From: Streptomyces sp. NBC_01268
Lineage (GTDB): Bacteria; Actinomycetota; Actinomycetes; Streptomycetales; Streptomycetaceae
Reading direction: 5' to 3'
Assembly (NCBI RefSeq): GCF_036240795.1
Contig: NZ_CP108454.1
Coordinates: forward strand, 5,454,001-5,518,000
DNA: 64,000 bases
Positions 50,779 through 59,687 of this stretch are shown piece after piece (position 1 is the stretch's first letter; the number at the start of each line of letters is the position of its first letter). Below the pieces are notes generated by a model. The model did not search any database. It saw only the letters and a program-made list of their open reading frames with translations, and had not been told where the DNA came from. The position numbers and the translations under genes are program-made.

Positions 50779-51465
50779 ATGCCGACTGCCCGCGAAACCC
50801 TCCTCGACACGGCCCTGGCGGCCCTGGGCGAGCAGCACTGGTCCGCGGTGCGGATGGTCGACGTCGCCGTCCGGGCGCGGGTCTCCCGGCAGACCCTCTA
50901 CAACGAGTTCGGCAGCAAGGAGGGGCTGGCCCGCGCCCTCGTGCGGCGCGAGGCCGACCGGTACCTGCGGGGCGTCGAGGCCGTGCTCGCCGAGCCCGGG
51001 TCGCCGGCCCGCGGGCTGCTGGCCGTCGCCGAGTGGACGGTCGCCGCGGCCGCCGCCCGGCCCGTGCTGCGGGCCCTGCTCACCGGCGCCTGGGACGAGC
51101 GGCTGCCCGCCCCGCGGCCGGTGCGCGCCGGGGCCCGGCTCGCCCCCGTACCGGAGCAGCGGCGCGCCGACGCGGGGGTGCCCTCACCGGGGGAGCTGCT
51201 CGGCCAGGCGCGGGACCGGGCGGCGGCGCTGATCACGCGGGGCCCGAGCGGCCCGGACGGCCCGAGCCGCGAAGGGGACGCCGGGGACGCGGCGGCCGTC
51301 GTTCGCTCGTGCGAGCTGGCGCTGCGTCTCGCGCTGTCCTTCGTGGTCGCGTCCACGGGCCGGGAAGCGGAGGGCGATCGGGTACGCCTTGTCCGCGACG
51401 CGCTGTTCCCTGCGGCTATGCACCAGGTGGCGGGAGTTCGACCGCCGATGCCGCCCGGCGACTGA
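50779..51465 (+). CDS. TetR-family regulator
   Basis: 228 aa from ATG 50779 with GGGAGG 5 nt upstream. N-terminal helix-turn-helix VDVAVRARVSRQTLYNEFGS (about 27-46), then a ligand/dimer domain with Ala-rich helices and a flexible stretch (about 155-180). Its own promoter carries a palindrome that recurs at the SugE/Gdx-type exporter gene 7.8 kb downstream, which names that exporter as its target. The WapA-type gene lies between regulator and target. Confidence 0.87.
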   Translation: MPTARETLLDTALAALGEQHWSAVRMVDVAVRARVSRQTLYNEFGSKEGLARALVRREADRYLRGVEAVLAEPGSPARGLLAVAEWTVAAAAARPVLRALLTGAWDERLPAPRPVRAGARLAPVPEQRRADAGVPSPGELLGQARDRAAALITRGPSGPDGPSREGDAGDAAAVVRSCELALRLALSFVVASTGREAEGDRVRLVRDALFPAAMHQVAGVRPPMPPGD

Positions 51466-51594
51466 CCGGATACCCGCGGGAAACCTCAAGTCTTCCTCTG
51501 AACAGGCCCGTTGGCGGCTGCTTCGCTGTGTGCGAGTGGAACGATCGCCGACGCATTCCTTTGTTGTCATGTTCAGGCTACCGAGGGAGATTCG

Positions 51595-54500
51595 GTGTCA
51601 ACCGACAAGTGGAACCGCCCACCCATGAACGAAAGTCCACCCGAGGAAGGTTTCTCGGGCCTGCATCCCCTCCGCGGCAGAGCCGGAAGACTGGCCGCCG
51701 TCGCCGGTGTCGTGGCGGCCACCCTGGTCGTCGAGACCGCCCTCGTGGTGGGGACCGGAGGCGAGGCCTTCGCCGTGTCCCTGTCCACGATGACCACCCC
51801 CCAGGCCGTGGCGAAGCCGCCCAGGACCCCCGCCGCCACCGAGGCCGCGGACCTCCCGTCGGCGCAGGTCGCCGCCCGGCTCTCCGGCAAGCGGGTCGAG
51901 GCCCTCTCGGAGCGGACCGAGACCACCACCGCGTGGGCCAACCCCGACGGCACGGTCACCCTGGAGGCGGCCACCGGACCGCAGCGCTACAAGGACCCCC
52001 TGGGCAACTGGCGCACGGTCGACGTCGCCCTGGTCAAGCACCCCGACGGCAGCGTCGGCGCCGTCGACCACCCGCTCGGCCTCACCCTGGCCGGGAAGAC
52101 CCCGGCCGCGACCGCGGCGAGGATCGAGCGGTCCGGCGGCCGGGCGGGCGAGAAGAAGACCCCCTCGGTGCCGCTGGTCCGGCTCGACGACCGCCACGGC
52201 AGGCAGATATCCGTCAACTGGCGCGGCGCGCTGGCCGATCCGACGGTCAAGGGCACCGAGGCGCGCTACGCCGAGGCCCTGCCGTACACCGACCTGGTCG
52301 TCGAGTCGACCCGTACCGGCTACGAGCAGTTCCTGGAGCTCAAGGACAAGCGGGCGGTCGGCGCCAACGGCTCGGTCACCCTGACCCTGGACGCCAAGGG
52401 CCTCAAGGCGAAGAAGAACGCCGACGGGTCGATCACCTTCGCCGACGCCAGGAACGGGCGCACCGCCGGCGTCGTCCCGGCCCCCGTCATGTGGGACGCC
52501 CGGATCGACCCGCGCAGCGGCGAACGCACCCACACCGCCCCGGTGGGCCTCGCGCTCACCCAGAACGGCGACAGCGTCGACGTCACCCTGACCCCGGACG
52601 CGGCCTTCCTGGCCGACCCGAAGACCGTCTTCCCGGTCACCGTCGACCCGGCGGTCTCCGTCGGCACCAGCTTCGACACCTTCGTCCAGGAGGGCTACGG
52701 CACCGACCAGTCGGCCGCCACCGAGCTGAAGCTGGGGAACAACGGATCGGCGCAGAAGGCCCGTTCCTTCCTCTCCTTCCCGATGGCCCAGATCTCCGGC
52801 AAGGTCATCCAGTCCGCGAAGCTGAACCTGTGGGCCACCCACTCCTGGTCGTGCACGGCCAAGTCGTGGGAGGTGTGGACCACCGGTGCCGCGAGCACCG
52901 CCACCCGCTGGACCGCCCAGCCGGCCTGGACCACCAAGCAGGCCACCAGCACGCAGACCAAGGGCTACTCCTCGGCCTGCGCCGACGGCTGGGTCAACAC
53001 CGACGTCACCGCGATGGTCCAGAGCTGGGCCTCCAACGGCAACGGCAGCAACCACCTCGGCATCCGCGCCACCGACGAGACCGATCCGTACGGCTGGAAG
53101 CGCTTCAGCTCCGGCAACGCCGCCTCCAACACCCCGTACCTGTCGGTCACGTACAACACCAAGCCGAGCGTGGTCGCCGCGGTCTCCCCGGTGGACGGCT
53201 CGGCCACCAACGACACCACGCCGACCGTCACCGGCAAGTCCACGGACGCCGACGGCAACACCGTCCAGCTGAGCTACGAGCTCTGGGCCGCCAACGGCTC
53301 CGCCGCCCTGCAGACCGGCACCTCCGGCTTCGTCGCCTCGGGCGCCGACGCCCCGTGGACCCCCGCGACGGCGCTCGCGCCCGGCTCCTACAAGTGGCGG
53401 GCCACCGCGTCCGACGGCTCGGTGTCGAGCGCCTGGTCCGCCTGGCAGAACTTCACCGTCGACACCACCGCCCCGGCGACCACGGCGATCTCGTCGAGCG
53501 ACTTCCCGGCCGACACCTGGTCCGGGACGCCCGACGCGAACGGCGACGTCTCCGGCGCGTTCACCTTCACCCCGCCGGCGACGGACGCCAAGGAGGTGCA
53601 GTACGCGCTCGACGGGGGCGCCTGGACCACCCTCGGCGTCGCCGGGGTCACCGCCTCCGCCACCCTCACCGTGACCGCGGGCAAGCACACCCTGACCGCG
53701 CGCACCCGTGACGCGGCCGGCAACGTCTCCGGGCAGACCAGCCACGTCTTCTACGCCGGTTCCGGCGCGGCGCTCAACGCCCCGGCCGCGGGCGACCGCC
53801 CGGCCCGCCGCACCGCGCTCACCGCGACCGGCAAGGACACCTACACCGGCGTCACCTACCAGTACCGGCGCGGCGAGACCGACCCGTGGAAGGACGTGCC
53901 GGTCGCCCACGTGACCAGGGCCGCCGACGGATCCGCCGTCGCCGCCTGGCCGCTGGCCGCCCCGGCCGGCAAGCCGGCCGCGCTGAACTGGGACATCACC
54001 ACCACCCTCGCCGAGGACGGCGCGGTCGACGTCCGCGCGCTGTTCACCGACGGCACGACGTCGGCGGGCTCGCCGGCCAACACCGTCGCCCTGGACCGCA
54101 CCGCGGGCACCGCGCCCACCGAGGAGGTCGGGCCGGGCGAGGTCAACCTGATCACGGGTGACTTCACGCTCTCGGAGACGGACGTCTCCCTCTTCGACCT
54201 GTCCGTCAGCCGTACCGCCTCCTCCCGCAACCCGGCCACCGGCGGGTCGCAGGAGGGCCAGGTCGCGATCTTCGGCAAGGAGTGGAGCGCCGGCACCGTC
54301 GCCGAGGAGAGCGAGTCCGACTGGGCGTACATCAAGCAGACGACCGCCACCTCGCTCGCGCTCGTCGACGTGGAGGGCGAGGAGACCGGCTTCACCGCGA
54401 CCAGCGGCGGCGGCTGGAAGCCCGAGCCCGGCGCCGAGGAGCTCACCCTCACCGGCTCCACCGGCGGCTCCCTCACCATGAAGGACACCGAGGGCACCGT

Positions 54501-57500
54501 CACCGTCTTCACCAAGCCGGACGCGGCCGCCACCGCCTGGCAGGTCGCCACCACGGGCATGGAGGGCCTGGCCGACACCACCACCACGGTGGTCTCCGAG
54601 ACCGTGACCGTCGGCGGCAAGAAGCTGGCCCGGCCGAAGCTGGTCGTCGCCCCCACCTCCGCCGTCCCGGCCACCACCTGCGCCGCGACGCCGTCCACCA
54701 AGGGCTGCCGCGCGCTGGAGTACGTCTACGCGACCGCCACCACGGCCACCGGCTACTCCGACGCCACCGAGTTCGGCGACTTCGCCGGGCAGGTCAAGGA
54801 GATCCGCGCCTGGTCCACCGAGCCGGGCGCGGCGACGGCCACCTCCAAGGCCCTCGCGAGCTACCGCTACGACCTCTCGGGCCGGCTGCGCCAGCAGTGG
54901 AACCCGACCCTGTCCCAGGCCACCCAGACCCAGTACTCGTACGACGGCGCGGGCCGGATCTTCTGGGTGCAGTCCCAGGGCGAGCTGCCCTGGAACCTGG
55001 ACTACGGCAAGGCGGGCAGCAGCCCCGTCGCCGGCGACGGCATGCTCCTGAAGGTGCGCCGCCCGGCCCTCGTCCAGGGCTCGGCCGACCAGACCAGCGG
55101 CGAGGCCGCCACGAGCATCGTCTACGACGTCCCGCTCACCGGCACCGCGGCCCCGTACGCCATGGGCACCCAGGACGTCGCCGCCTGGGGCCAGACCGAC
55201 GTGCCCACCGACGCGACCGCGGTCTTCCCCGCGGACTCCGTCCCGGCCGCGCACGCCGGCTCCGGCCTGACCGCGGGCGACTACCGGCGCGCCACGCTCA
55301 CCTACACGGACGTCTCCGGCCGCGAGGTGAACACCGCGAGCCCCGGCGGCCACATCTCCACCACCGAGTTCGACGAGCACGGCAACACCGTGCGGGAACT
55401 CTCCCCGGGCAACCGGACGGTGGCGCTCGGCCTGACCGCCGCCGACCGGGCCGTCCAGAACGAGCTCGGCATCGCCACCCGCTCCGCCAACGAGCGCGCC
55501 GACCTGCTCGCCACCCGCTCGGTCTTCGACGAGTCGGGCACCCGCGAGCTCCAGGAGCTCGGCCCGCTGCACCGCGCCACGCTCACCGAGGACCTCGTCT
55601 CCGGCGGCGCCACCGTGCTCAAGGCCGGCGACGCCACCGCCGTGCGCTCCTGGACGGTCAACGAGTACGACGCGGGCCGCCCCACGGACGGCACCGCCAC
55701 CGTCCAGGACAAGCCCACCAAGGTCACCGTGGGCGGCCAGATCCTCGCGTACCCCGCCGTCCAGGCCGAGCCCCTCGTCACCCAGACGCTCTACGACTGG
55801 GTCAAGGGCCTGCCGGTCAAGGTGATCCGCGACCCGTCGGGGCTCGCGCTGACCAGCCAGATCGAGTACGACGCCAAGGGCCGCACCGTCAAGGAGCTGC
55901 TCCCCGGCTCCACCGGCACCGACGCCGCCGCCCGGGTCACCACCTACTGGTCCGCGAGCGGCACCGGCACCTGTGCCGGCCGCCCCGAGTGGGCCGACAA
56001 GGTCTGCTCCACCGGCCCGGCCGGGGCGATCACCGGCGGCGGTTCGAACCCGACCCAGCTGCCCACGGTCACCACCGAGTACAGCTGGTGGGGCGCCCCC
56101 GCCAAGGTGACCACCACCGCCAACGGCACCACCCGCACCGTCACCACCAGCTACGACGCGGCCGGCCGGCCGGTCACGACCGCCACCACCGGCGGCCTCG
56201 GCGCCGCGGTGCCCGACACCACCACCGAGTACAACGGCGAGACCGGCCGCGAGGTCAAGACCACCTCGCCGTCGGGCGGGACGATCTGGAAGTCCTACGA
56301 CAAGCTGGGCCGGCTGATCTCCTACACCGACGCCGACGGCGGCGAGACCAGGACCGAGTACGACCTGCTCGACCGCCCGGTCAAGGTCACCGACTCGGCG
56401 CCGTCCACCGTCACCTACACGTACGACCACACCGTCGAGCCGCGCGGTCTGCTGGTGCGGACCACCGACTCCGTCGCCGGTTCCTTCGAGGCCCGGTACG
56501 ACGCCGACGGCAGCGTCATCAGCCAGAAGCTCCCCGGCGGCTACACCCAGACGATCACCGAGGACACCACCGGCGCCGAGACCAAGCGGCTCTACACCCG
56601 TGACGCCGACGGCACGACCGTCGCCTCCGACACGGTCGACGAGTCGGTCCACGGCCAGGTCCTCCGGCACTCCGGCTGGTCCGCCCAGAGCAACGCCTAC
56701 GACAAGGCGGGCCGGCTCAGCACCGTTCTCGACACCGTCGGCGACGTCTGCACCCGCCGCGGCTACGCCTTCGACAAGCGCACCAACCGCACCGGCCTGA
56801 CCACGGCGACCGGCACCCCCGGCGCCGCCTGCCCGACCACCGGAGGGACCACCGCCACCCACACCTTCGACAGCGCCGACCGGATCGTCGACAGCGGCTA
56901 CGTCTACGACGGCTTCGGCCGCACCACCGCCCTGCCCGGCAGCGCGCTGGAGTACTACACGAGCGACCTGGTCCGCCGCCAGACCTCCGGCACCCTGCGC
57001 CAGACCTGGAGCCTGGACGCCGCCCACCGCTTCCGCGGCTGGACGGTCGAGTCCTCGGCCGACGGCACCTGGACGCAGACCTCGTCCAAGGTGAACCACT
57101 ACGACGGGGACGACGACAACCCCCGCTGGGTCACCGAGGACGTCGCCTCCGGCAAGCTCACCCGCAACGTCGACTCCGCCGACGGCGAGCTCGCCGCCAC
57201 CACCGGCGCGAGCGGCGACACCGTCCTCCAGCTGACCAACATCCACGGCGACGTCGCCCTCCAGCTCCCGCTGAACCAGGCCGACGCACCGCAGGTGCTC
57301 GACAGCGACGAGTACGGCAACGCGCGCACCGGCCAGCCCGTCACCCGCTACGGCTGGCTCGGCGGAAAGCAGCGCTCCAGCGAGACCGTCACCGGCCTCA
57401 CCCTGATGGGCGTCCGGCTCTACAACCCGGCCACCGGCCGCTTCCTCTCGCTCGACCCGGTCTACGGCGGCAGCGCCAACGCGTACGACTACGTCAACGC

Positions 57501-57975
57501 GGACCCGCTGAACTCCTATGACCTCGACGGCAAGTGGGGCTGCGGCTGGTGCAAGAAGGCCTGGAAGAAGTTCAAGAAGAGCAAGATCGGCCGGCACATC
57601 CGCAGGCACCGCGGCAAGTACGCCTGGGCCGCGGGCATCGGCCTCGGCATCATCGGAGGCGCCTGCGTCGCGGCCACCGCGGGCATCTGCGCCGGAGCGG
57701 GCGGCCTGCTCATCGGCGCCGCGTTCGGCGCGGCCGGCGGAGCGGCCAGGTACCGCATCGGCACCGCGAAGCGGAACCGGCGCGGCTACTGGAAGAACGG
57801 GCTCTACGGCGCCGCGAGCGTCTTCGGGCCCGGTGTGTACAGCCGTTGGCGGCTGCGCGGTGCCCCGCAGAGCGCCAAGCGCTGGATCGAGGGATTCCGG
57901 CGCGAGCGGAGCTGGGGCAAGCACCGTCGCAAGGTCAAGGTCCACTGGGGGTTCGGAACCCGCTGGATCCGATGA
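51595..57975 (+). CDS. WapA/RHS-type polymorphic toxin
   Basis: 2126 aa from GTG 51595 (GAGGGAG 5 nt upstream). Order seen: signal-anchor helix (about 33-55), DNRLRE-type wall-binding module (about 342-525), Ig-like repeats (about 526-700), a long RHS shell with YD repeats (YRYDLSGRLRQQW, SYDAAGRPVTT, SYDKLGRLISY, YDADGSVIS), and the shell end LYNPATGRFLSLDPVYGG with NADPLNSYDLDG (about 1942-1980). The last 145 residues are the variable tip: Lys/Arg-rich start, a Gly/Ala hydrophobic stretch (about 2011-2045) and a cationic tail. It resembles Bacillus WapA rather than a type VI effector: signal peptide, no PAAR. The tip suggests membrane attack, not a nuclease. Candidate immunity gene follows. 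Confidence 0.85.
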   Translation: MSTDKWNRPPMNESPPEEGFSGLHPLRGRAGRLAAVAGVVAATLVVETALVVGTGGEAFAVSLSTMTTPQAVAKPPRTPAATEAADLPSAQVAARLSGKRVEALSERTETTTAWANPDGTVTLEAATGPQRYKDPLGNWRTVDVALVKHPDGSVGAVDHPLGLTLAGKTPAATAARIERSGGRAGEKKTPSVPLVRLDDRHGRQISVNWRGALADPTVKGTEARYAEALPYTDLVVESTRTGYEQFLELKDKRAVGANGSVTLTLDAKGLKAKKNADGSITFADARNGRTAGVVPAPVMWDARIDPRSGERTHTAPVGLALTQNGDSVDVTLTPDAAFLADPKTVFPVTVDPAVSVGTSFDTFVQEGYGTDQSAATELKLGNNGSAQKARSFLSFPMAQISGKVIQSAKLNLWATHSWSCTAKSWEVWTTGAASTATRWTAQPAWTTKQATSTQTKGYSSACADGWVNTDVTAMVQSWASNGNGSNHLGIRATDETDPYGWKRFSSGNAASNTPYLSVTYNTKPSVVAAVSPVDGSATNDTTPTVTGKSTDADGNTVQLSYELWAANGSAALQTGTSGFVASGADAPWTPATALAPGSYKWRATASDGSVSSAWSAWQNFTVDTTAPATTAISSSDFPADTWSGTPDANGDVSGAFTFTPPATDAKEVQYALDGGAWTTLGVAGVTASATLTVTAGKHTLTARTRDAAGNVSGQTSHVFYAGSGAALNAPAAGDRPARRTALTATGKDTYTGVTYQYRRGETDPWKDVPVAHVTRAADGSAVAAWPLAAPAGKPAALNWDITTTLAEDGAVDVRALFTDGTTSAGSPANTVALDRTAGTAPTEEVGPGEVNLITGDFTLSETDVSLFDLSVSRTASSRNPATGGSQEGQVAIFGKEWSAGTVAEESESDWAYIKQTTATSLALVDVEGEETGFTATSGGGWKPEPGAEELTLTGSTGGSLTMKDTEGTVTVFTKPDAAATAWQVATTGMEGLADTTTTVVSETVTVGGKKLARPKLVVAPTSAVPATTCAATPSTKGCRALEYVYATATTATGYSDATEFGDFAGQVKEIRAWSTEPGAATATSKALASYRYDLSGRLRQQWNPTLSQATQTQYSYDGAGRIFWVQSQGELPWNLDYGKAGSSPVAGDGMLLKVRRPALVQGSADQTSGEAATSIVYDVPLTGTAAPYAMGTQDVAAWGQTDVPTDATAVFPADSVPAAHAGSGLTAGDYRRATLTYTDVSGREVNTASPGGHISTTEFDEHGNTVRELSPGNRTVALGLTAADRAVQNELGIATRSANERADLLATRSVFDESGTRELQELGPLHRATLTEDLVSGGATVLKAGDATAVRSWTVNEYDAGRPTDGTATVQDKPTKVTVGGQILAYPAVQAEPLVTQTLYDWVKGLPVKVIRDPSGLALTSQIEYDAKGRTVKELLPGSTGTDAAARVTTYWSASGTGTCAGRPEWADKVCSTGPAGAITGGGSNPTQLPTVTTEYSWWGAPAKVTTTANGTTRTVTTSYDAAGRPVTTATTGGLGAAVPDTTTEYNGETGREVKTTSPSGGTIWKSYDKLGRLISYTDADGGETRTEYDLLDRPVKVTDSAPSTVTYTYDHTVEPRGLLVRTTDSVAGSFEARYDADGSVISQKLPGGYTQTITEDTTGAETKRLYTRDADGTTVASDTVDESVHGQVLRHSGWSAQSNAYDKAGRLSTVLDTVGDVCTRRGYAFDKRTNRTGLTTATGTPGAACPTTGGTTATHTFDSADRIVDSGYVYDGFGRTTALPGSALEYYTSDLVRRQTSGTLRQTWSLDAAHRFRGWTVESSADGTWTQTSSKVNHYDGDDDNPRWVTEDVASGKLTRNVDSADGELAATTGASGDTVLQLTNIHGDVALQLPLNQADAPQVLDSDEYGNARTGQPVTRYGWLGGKQRSSETVTGLTLMGVRLYNPATGRFLSLDPVYGGSANAYDYVNADPLNSYDLDGKWGCGWCKKAWKKFKKSKIGRHIRRHRGKYAWAAGIGLGIIGGACVAATAGICAGAGGLLIGAAFGAAGGAARYRIGTAKRNRRGYWKNGLYGAASVFGPGVYSRWRLRGAPQSAKRWIEGFRRERSWGKHRRKVKVHWGFGTRWIR

Positions 57976-57995
57976 GCCGTTAGCTTCGTGACCGA

Positions 57996-58029
57996 GGGCC
58001 GGCCGTGCCGCACGCGGTGCGGCCGGCCC
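57996..58029 (+). terminator. Hairpin between toxin and candidate immunity gene
   Basis: 10-bp perfect outer stem (57996-58005 with 58020-58029) continued by inner pairs including two G-T wobbles. No T tract. May partly separate toxin and immunity transcription. Confidence 0.6.
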
Positions 58030-58052
58030 CTTCGCACACCGGAGGTTCCACC

Positions 58053-58292
58053 ATGACGGACACCCGAGAGCCCTCGGGCGCCCTGCGCCTCGCCCTGCGG
58101 GTCGACGCGTTCACCTCGACGTCCCGGGGCGTCATCACCATGACCGCGGTGCTGCTCGCCCTGGTGTTCACCGGCACCACCGCGGGCGTCGTCGCCGCCG
58201 TCGTGCTCTTCCTGGCCTGGTGCGCCATCGGCTACGTCGGCCGCAGGCGGCAGAAGCTCAGTGGGCGGACCCCGACAGCTGGAGACCGATGA
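58053..58292 (+). CDS. Two-helix small membrane protein, candidate immunity protein
   Basis: 79 aa from ATG 58053, with a strong GGAGG 7 nt upstream. Two hydrophobic helices (about 28-45 and 47-62) joined by a short turn, then GYVGRRRQKL. No homologous family is recognised. It lies 77 bp after the RHS toxin on the same strand, where WapA-type immunity genes are found, and its membrane location suits a membrane-active tip. It overlaps the convergent SugE-type gene by 35 bp. An unrelated small membrane protein is the alternative. Confidence 0.68.
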   Translation: MTDTREPSGALRLALRVDAFTSTSRGVITMTAVLLALVFTGTTAGVVAAVVLFLAWCAIGYVGRRRQKLSGRTPTAGDR

Positions 58293-58581
58293 CGCCCACG
58301 ATCACCAGCGAGATCGAGACGATCTTGAGCGTGGAGACCAGGTCGCCCAGGAAGACCATCCCGTAGATCGCCGTCCCGGCCGCCCCGATCCCCGTCCACA
58401 CCGCGTACGCCGGACCCACGTCCAGCTTGCGCAGCGCCAGCGTCAGCAGGCCGAAACTGCCCAGGGCGAAGGCCGCGAAGGCGACCGTCGGCCACAGCCG
58501 GGTGAAACCGTGCGAGAGCTTGAGGCAGACCGCGAACCCCGTCTCCAGAATCCCCGCGACCACCACCAGCAGCCACGCCAT
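58258..58581 (-). CDS. SMR-family exporter, SugE/Gdx type
   Basis: 107 aa from ATG 58581 with GGGAGG 8 nt upstream. Four membrane helices of the small multidrug resistance family; Glu14 in AGILETGFAVCLK is the essential proton/substrate residue. KLSHGFTRLWPTV, GPAYAVWTGIGA and IVGVIGLQL match the SugE/Gdx branch (guanidinium export) better than EmrE. Its -10 lies inside a GTGC-N6-GCAC operator shared with the tetR gene at 50779. Works as a dual-topology dimer in known members. Confidence 0.9.
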   Translation of the reverse strand: MAWLLVVVAGILETGFAVCLKLSHGFTRLWPTVAFAAFALGSFGLLTLALRKLDVGPAYAVWTGIGAAGTAIYGMVFLGDLVSTLKIVSISLVIVGVIGLQLSGSAH

Positions 58582-58625
58582 CGTCAGTGCCTCCCACGCC
58601 GTCGGTGACTGCTTCGTCTCACTTG

Positions 58626-58639
58626 GTGCGATTATGCAC
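58626..58639. promoter_or_regulatory. Operator over the -10 of the SugE-type gene (GTGC-N6-GCAC)
   Basis: GTGC (58626-58629), GATTAT, GCAC (58636-58639). On the minus strand CATAAT (58636-58631) is the -10. The half-sites equal those at the tetR promoter. Confidence 0.6.
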
Positions 58640-58673
58640 TTACCAGACGTGGGCGCCCGCAAACGTGCGCGAA

Positions 58674-59684
58674 TCAGTCGCCTTCGCGTCGCTCCCGGGT
58701 CGCCAGCAGCCGCCGCAGCGAGTACAGCCGGGCCTGATCGGCGTGGCCCTCCTCCACCCAGGCGTCCAGCGCGCACTCCGCCTCGTCGTGGCTGCACGCC
58801 CGCGGGCAGTTCTCCGTCCCCGGTTCCAGGTCCGGGAAGGCGTGGATGACCCGCGACGGGTCCACGTGGTGCAGGCCGAAGGACCGCACACCGGGCGTGT
58901 CGATGACCCAGCCGCCGGCCTTGTCCAGCGGCAGCGCGAGCGCCGAGGTCGTGGTGTGCCGGCCCCGGCCGGTCACCGCGTTCACGTGTCCGGTGACCCG
59001 CCGCCGCTCCTCCGGCACCAGCGCGTTCACCAGCGTCGTCTTGCCGACGCCCGAGTGCCCCACGAACGCCGTCACCCGGTCGCCCAGGTGCTCCCGCACC
59101 CGGTCCGCCGCCTCGCCGTCGTACAGCTCCTCGCGGTTGACCACCACGTACGGGATGTCCAGCGCGCCGTACAGCTCCAACAGCTTCGCCGGCGGCGCCA
59201 GGTCCGACTTCGTGAGGACCAGGAAGGGGGAGAGCCCGCCGTCGTACGCCGCGACCAGGCAGCGGTCGATCAGCCGGGGGCGCGGCTCCGGGTCGGCCAG
59301 CGCGGTCACGATCGCGAGCTGGTCGGCGTTGGCCACCACCACCCGCTCGAACGGGTCGTCGTCGTCGGCCGTGCGGCGCAGCACCGAGCTGCGCTCGCCG
59401 ATCCGCACGATCCGCGCCAGGGTGTCCTTCTCGCCGGACAGATCGCCCACCAGGGAGACCCGGTCGCCCACGACGGCGGCCTTGCGGCCCAGCTCGCGGG
59501 CCTTCATCGCCATCACGACCCGGTCGTCGACCAGACAGGTCAGCCGGCCACGGTCGACGGTGAGGACCATGCCCTCGACGGCGTCCTCGTGCTTGGGGCG
59601 GATGGTGGTACGGGGACGGTTGCCCTTGCGGTTGGGCCGCTGGCGGATGTCGTCCTCGTCGGTGTGCTTCCCGTAACGCCGCAT
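58674..59684 (-). CDS. rsgA: Ribosome small-subunit GTPase RsgA
   Basis: 336 aa from ATG 59684. Circularly permuted GTPase: G4 LTKSD (about 158) precedes G1 GHSGVGKT (about 208) and G3 DTPGV. An N-terminal OB fold (about 40-90) and the C-terminal zinc knuckle CPRACSHDEAEC (about 290-302) complete RsgA. It checks late 30S ribosome assembly. The start is 3 bp after the aroA stop, so the two are co-transcribed and probably coupled; M. tuberculosis has aroA and rsgA in the same order. Confidence 0.95.
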   Translation of the reverse strand: MRRYGKHTDEDDIRQRPNRKGNRPRTTIRPKHEDAVEGMVLTVDRGRLTCLVDDRVVMAMKARELGRKAAVVGDRVSLVGDLSGEKDTLARIVRIGERSSVLRRTADDDDPFERVVVANADQLAIVTALADPEPRPRLIDRCLVAAYDGGLSPFLVLTKSDLAPPAKLLELYGALDIPYVVVNREELYDGEAADRVREHLGDRVTAFVGHSGVGKTTLVNALVPEERRRVTGHVNAVTGRGRHTTTSALALPLDKAGGWVIDTPGVRSFGLHHVDPSRVIHAFPDLEPGTENCPRACSHDEAECALDAWVEEGHADQARLYSLRRLLATRERREGD

Positions 59685-59687
59685 GGC

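Noticed and set aside
51598..57945. 2115-codon open frame antisense to the RHS toxin
   Set aside because: Composition-driven shadow; the plus-strand frame has RHS, DNRLRE and signal features.
51595..57975. Type VI secretion RHS effector
   Set aside because: No PAAR domain, has a signal-anchor and a wall-binding DNRLRE module; fits WapA type.
58582..58680. Guanidine riboswitch upstream of the SugE/Gdx-type gene
   Set aside because: Leader is only about 45 nt and lacks the ACGR loops or ykkC core; a protein operator explains the site better.
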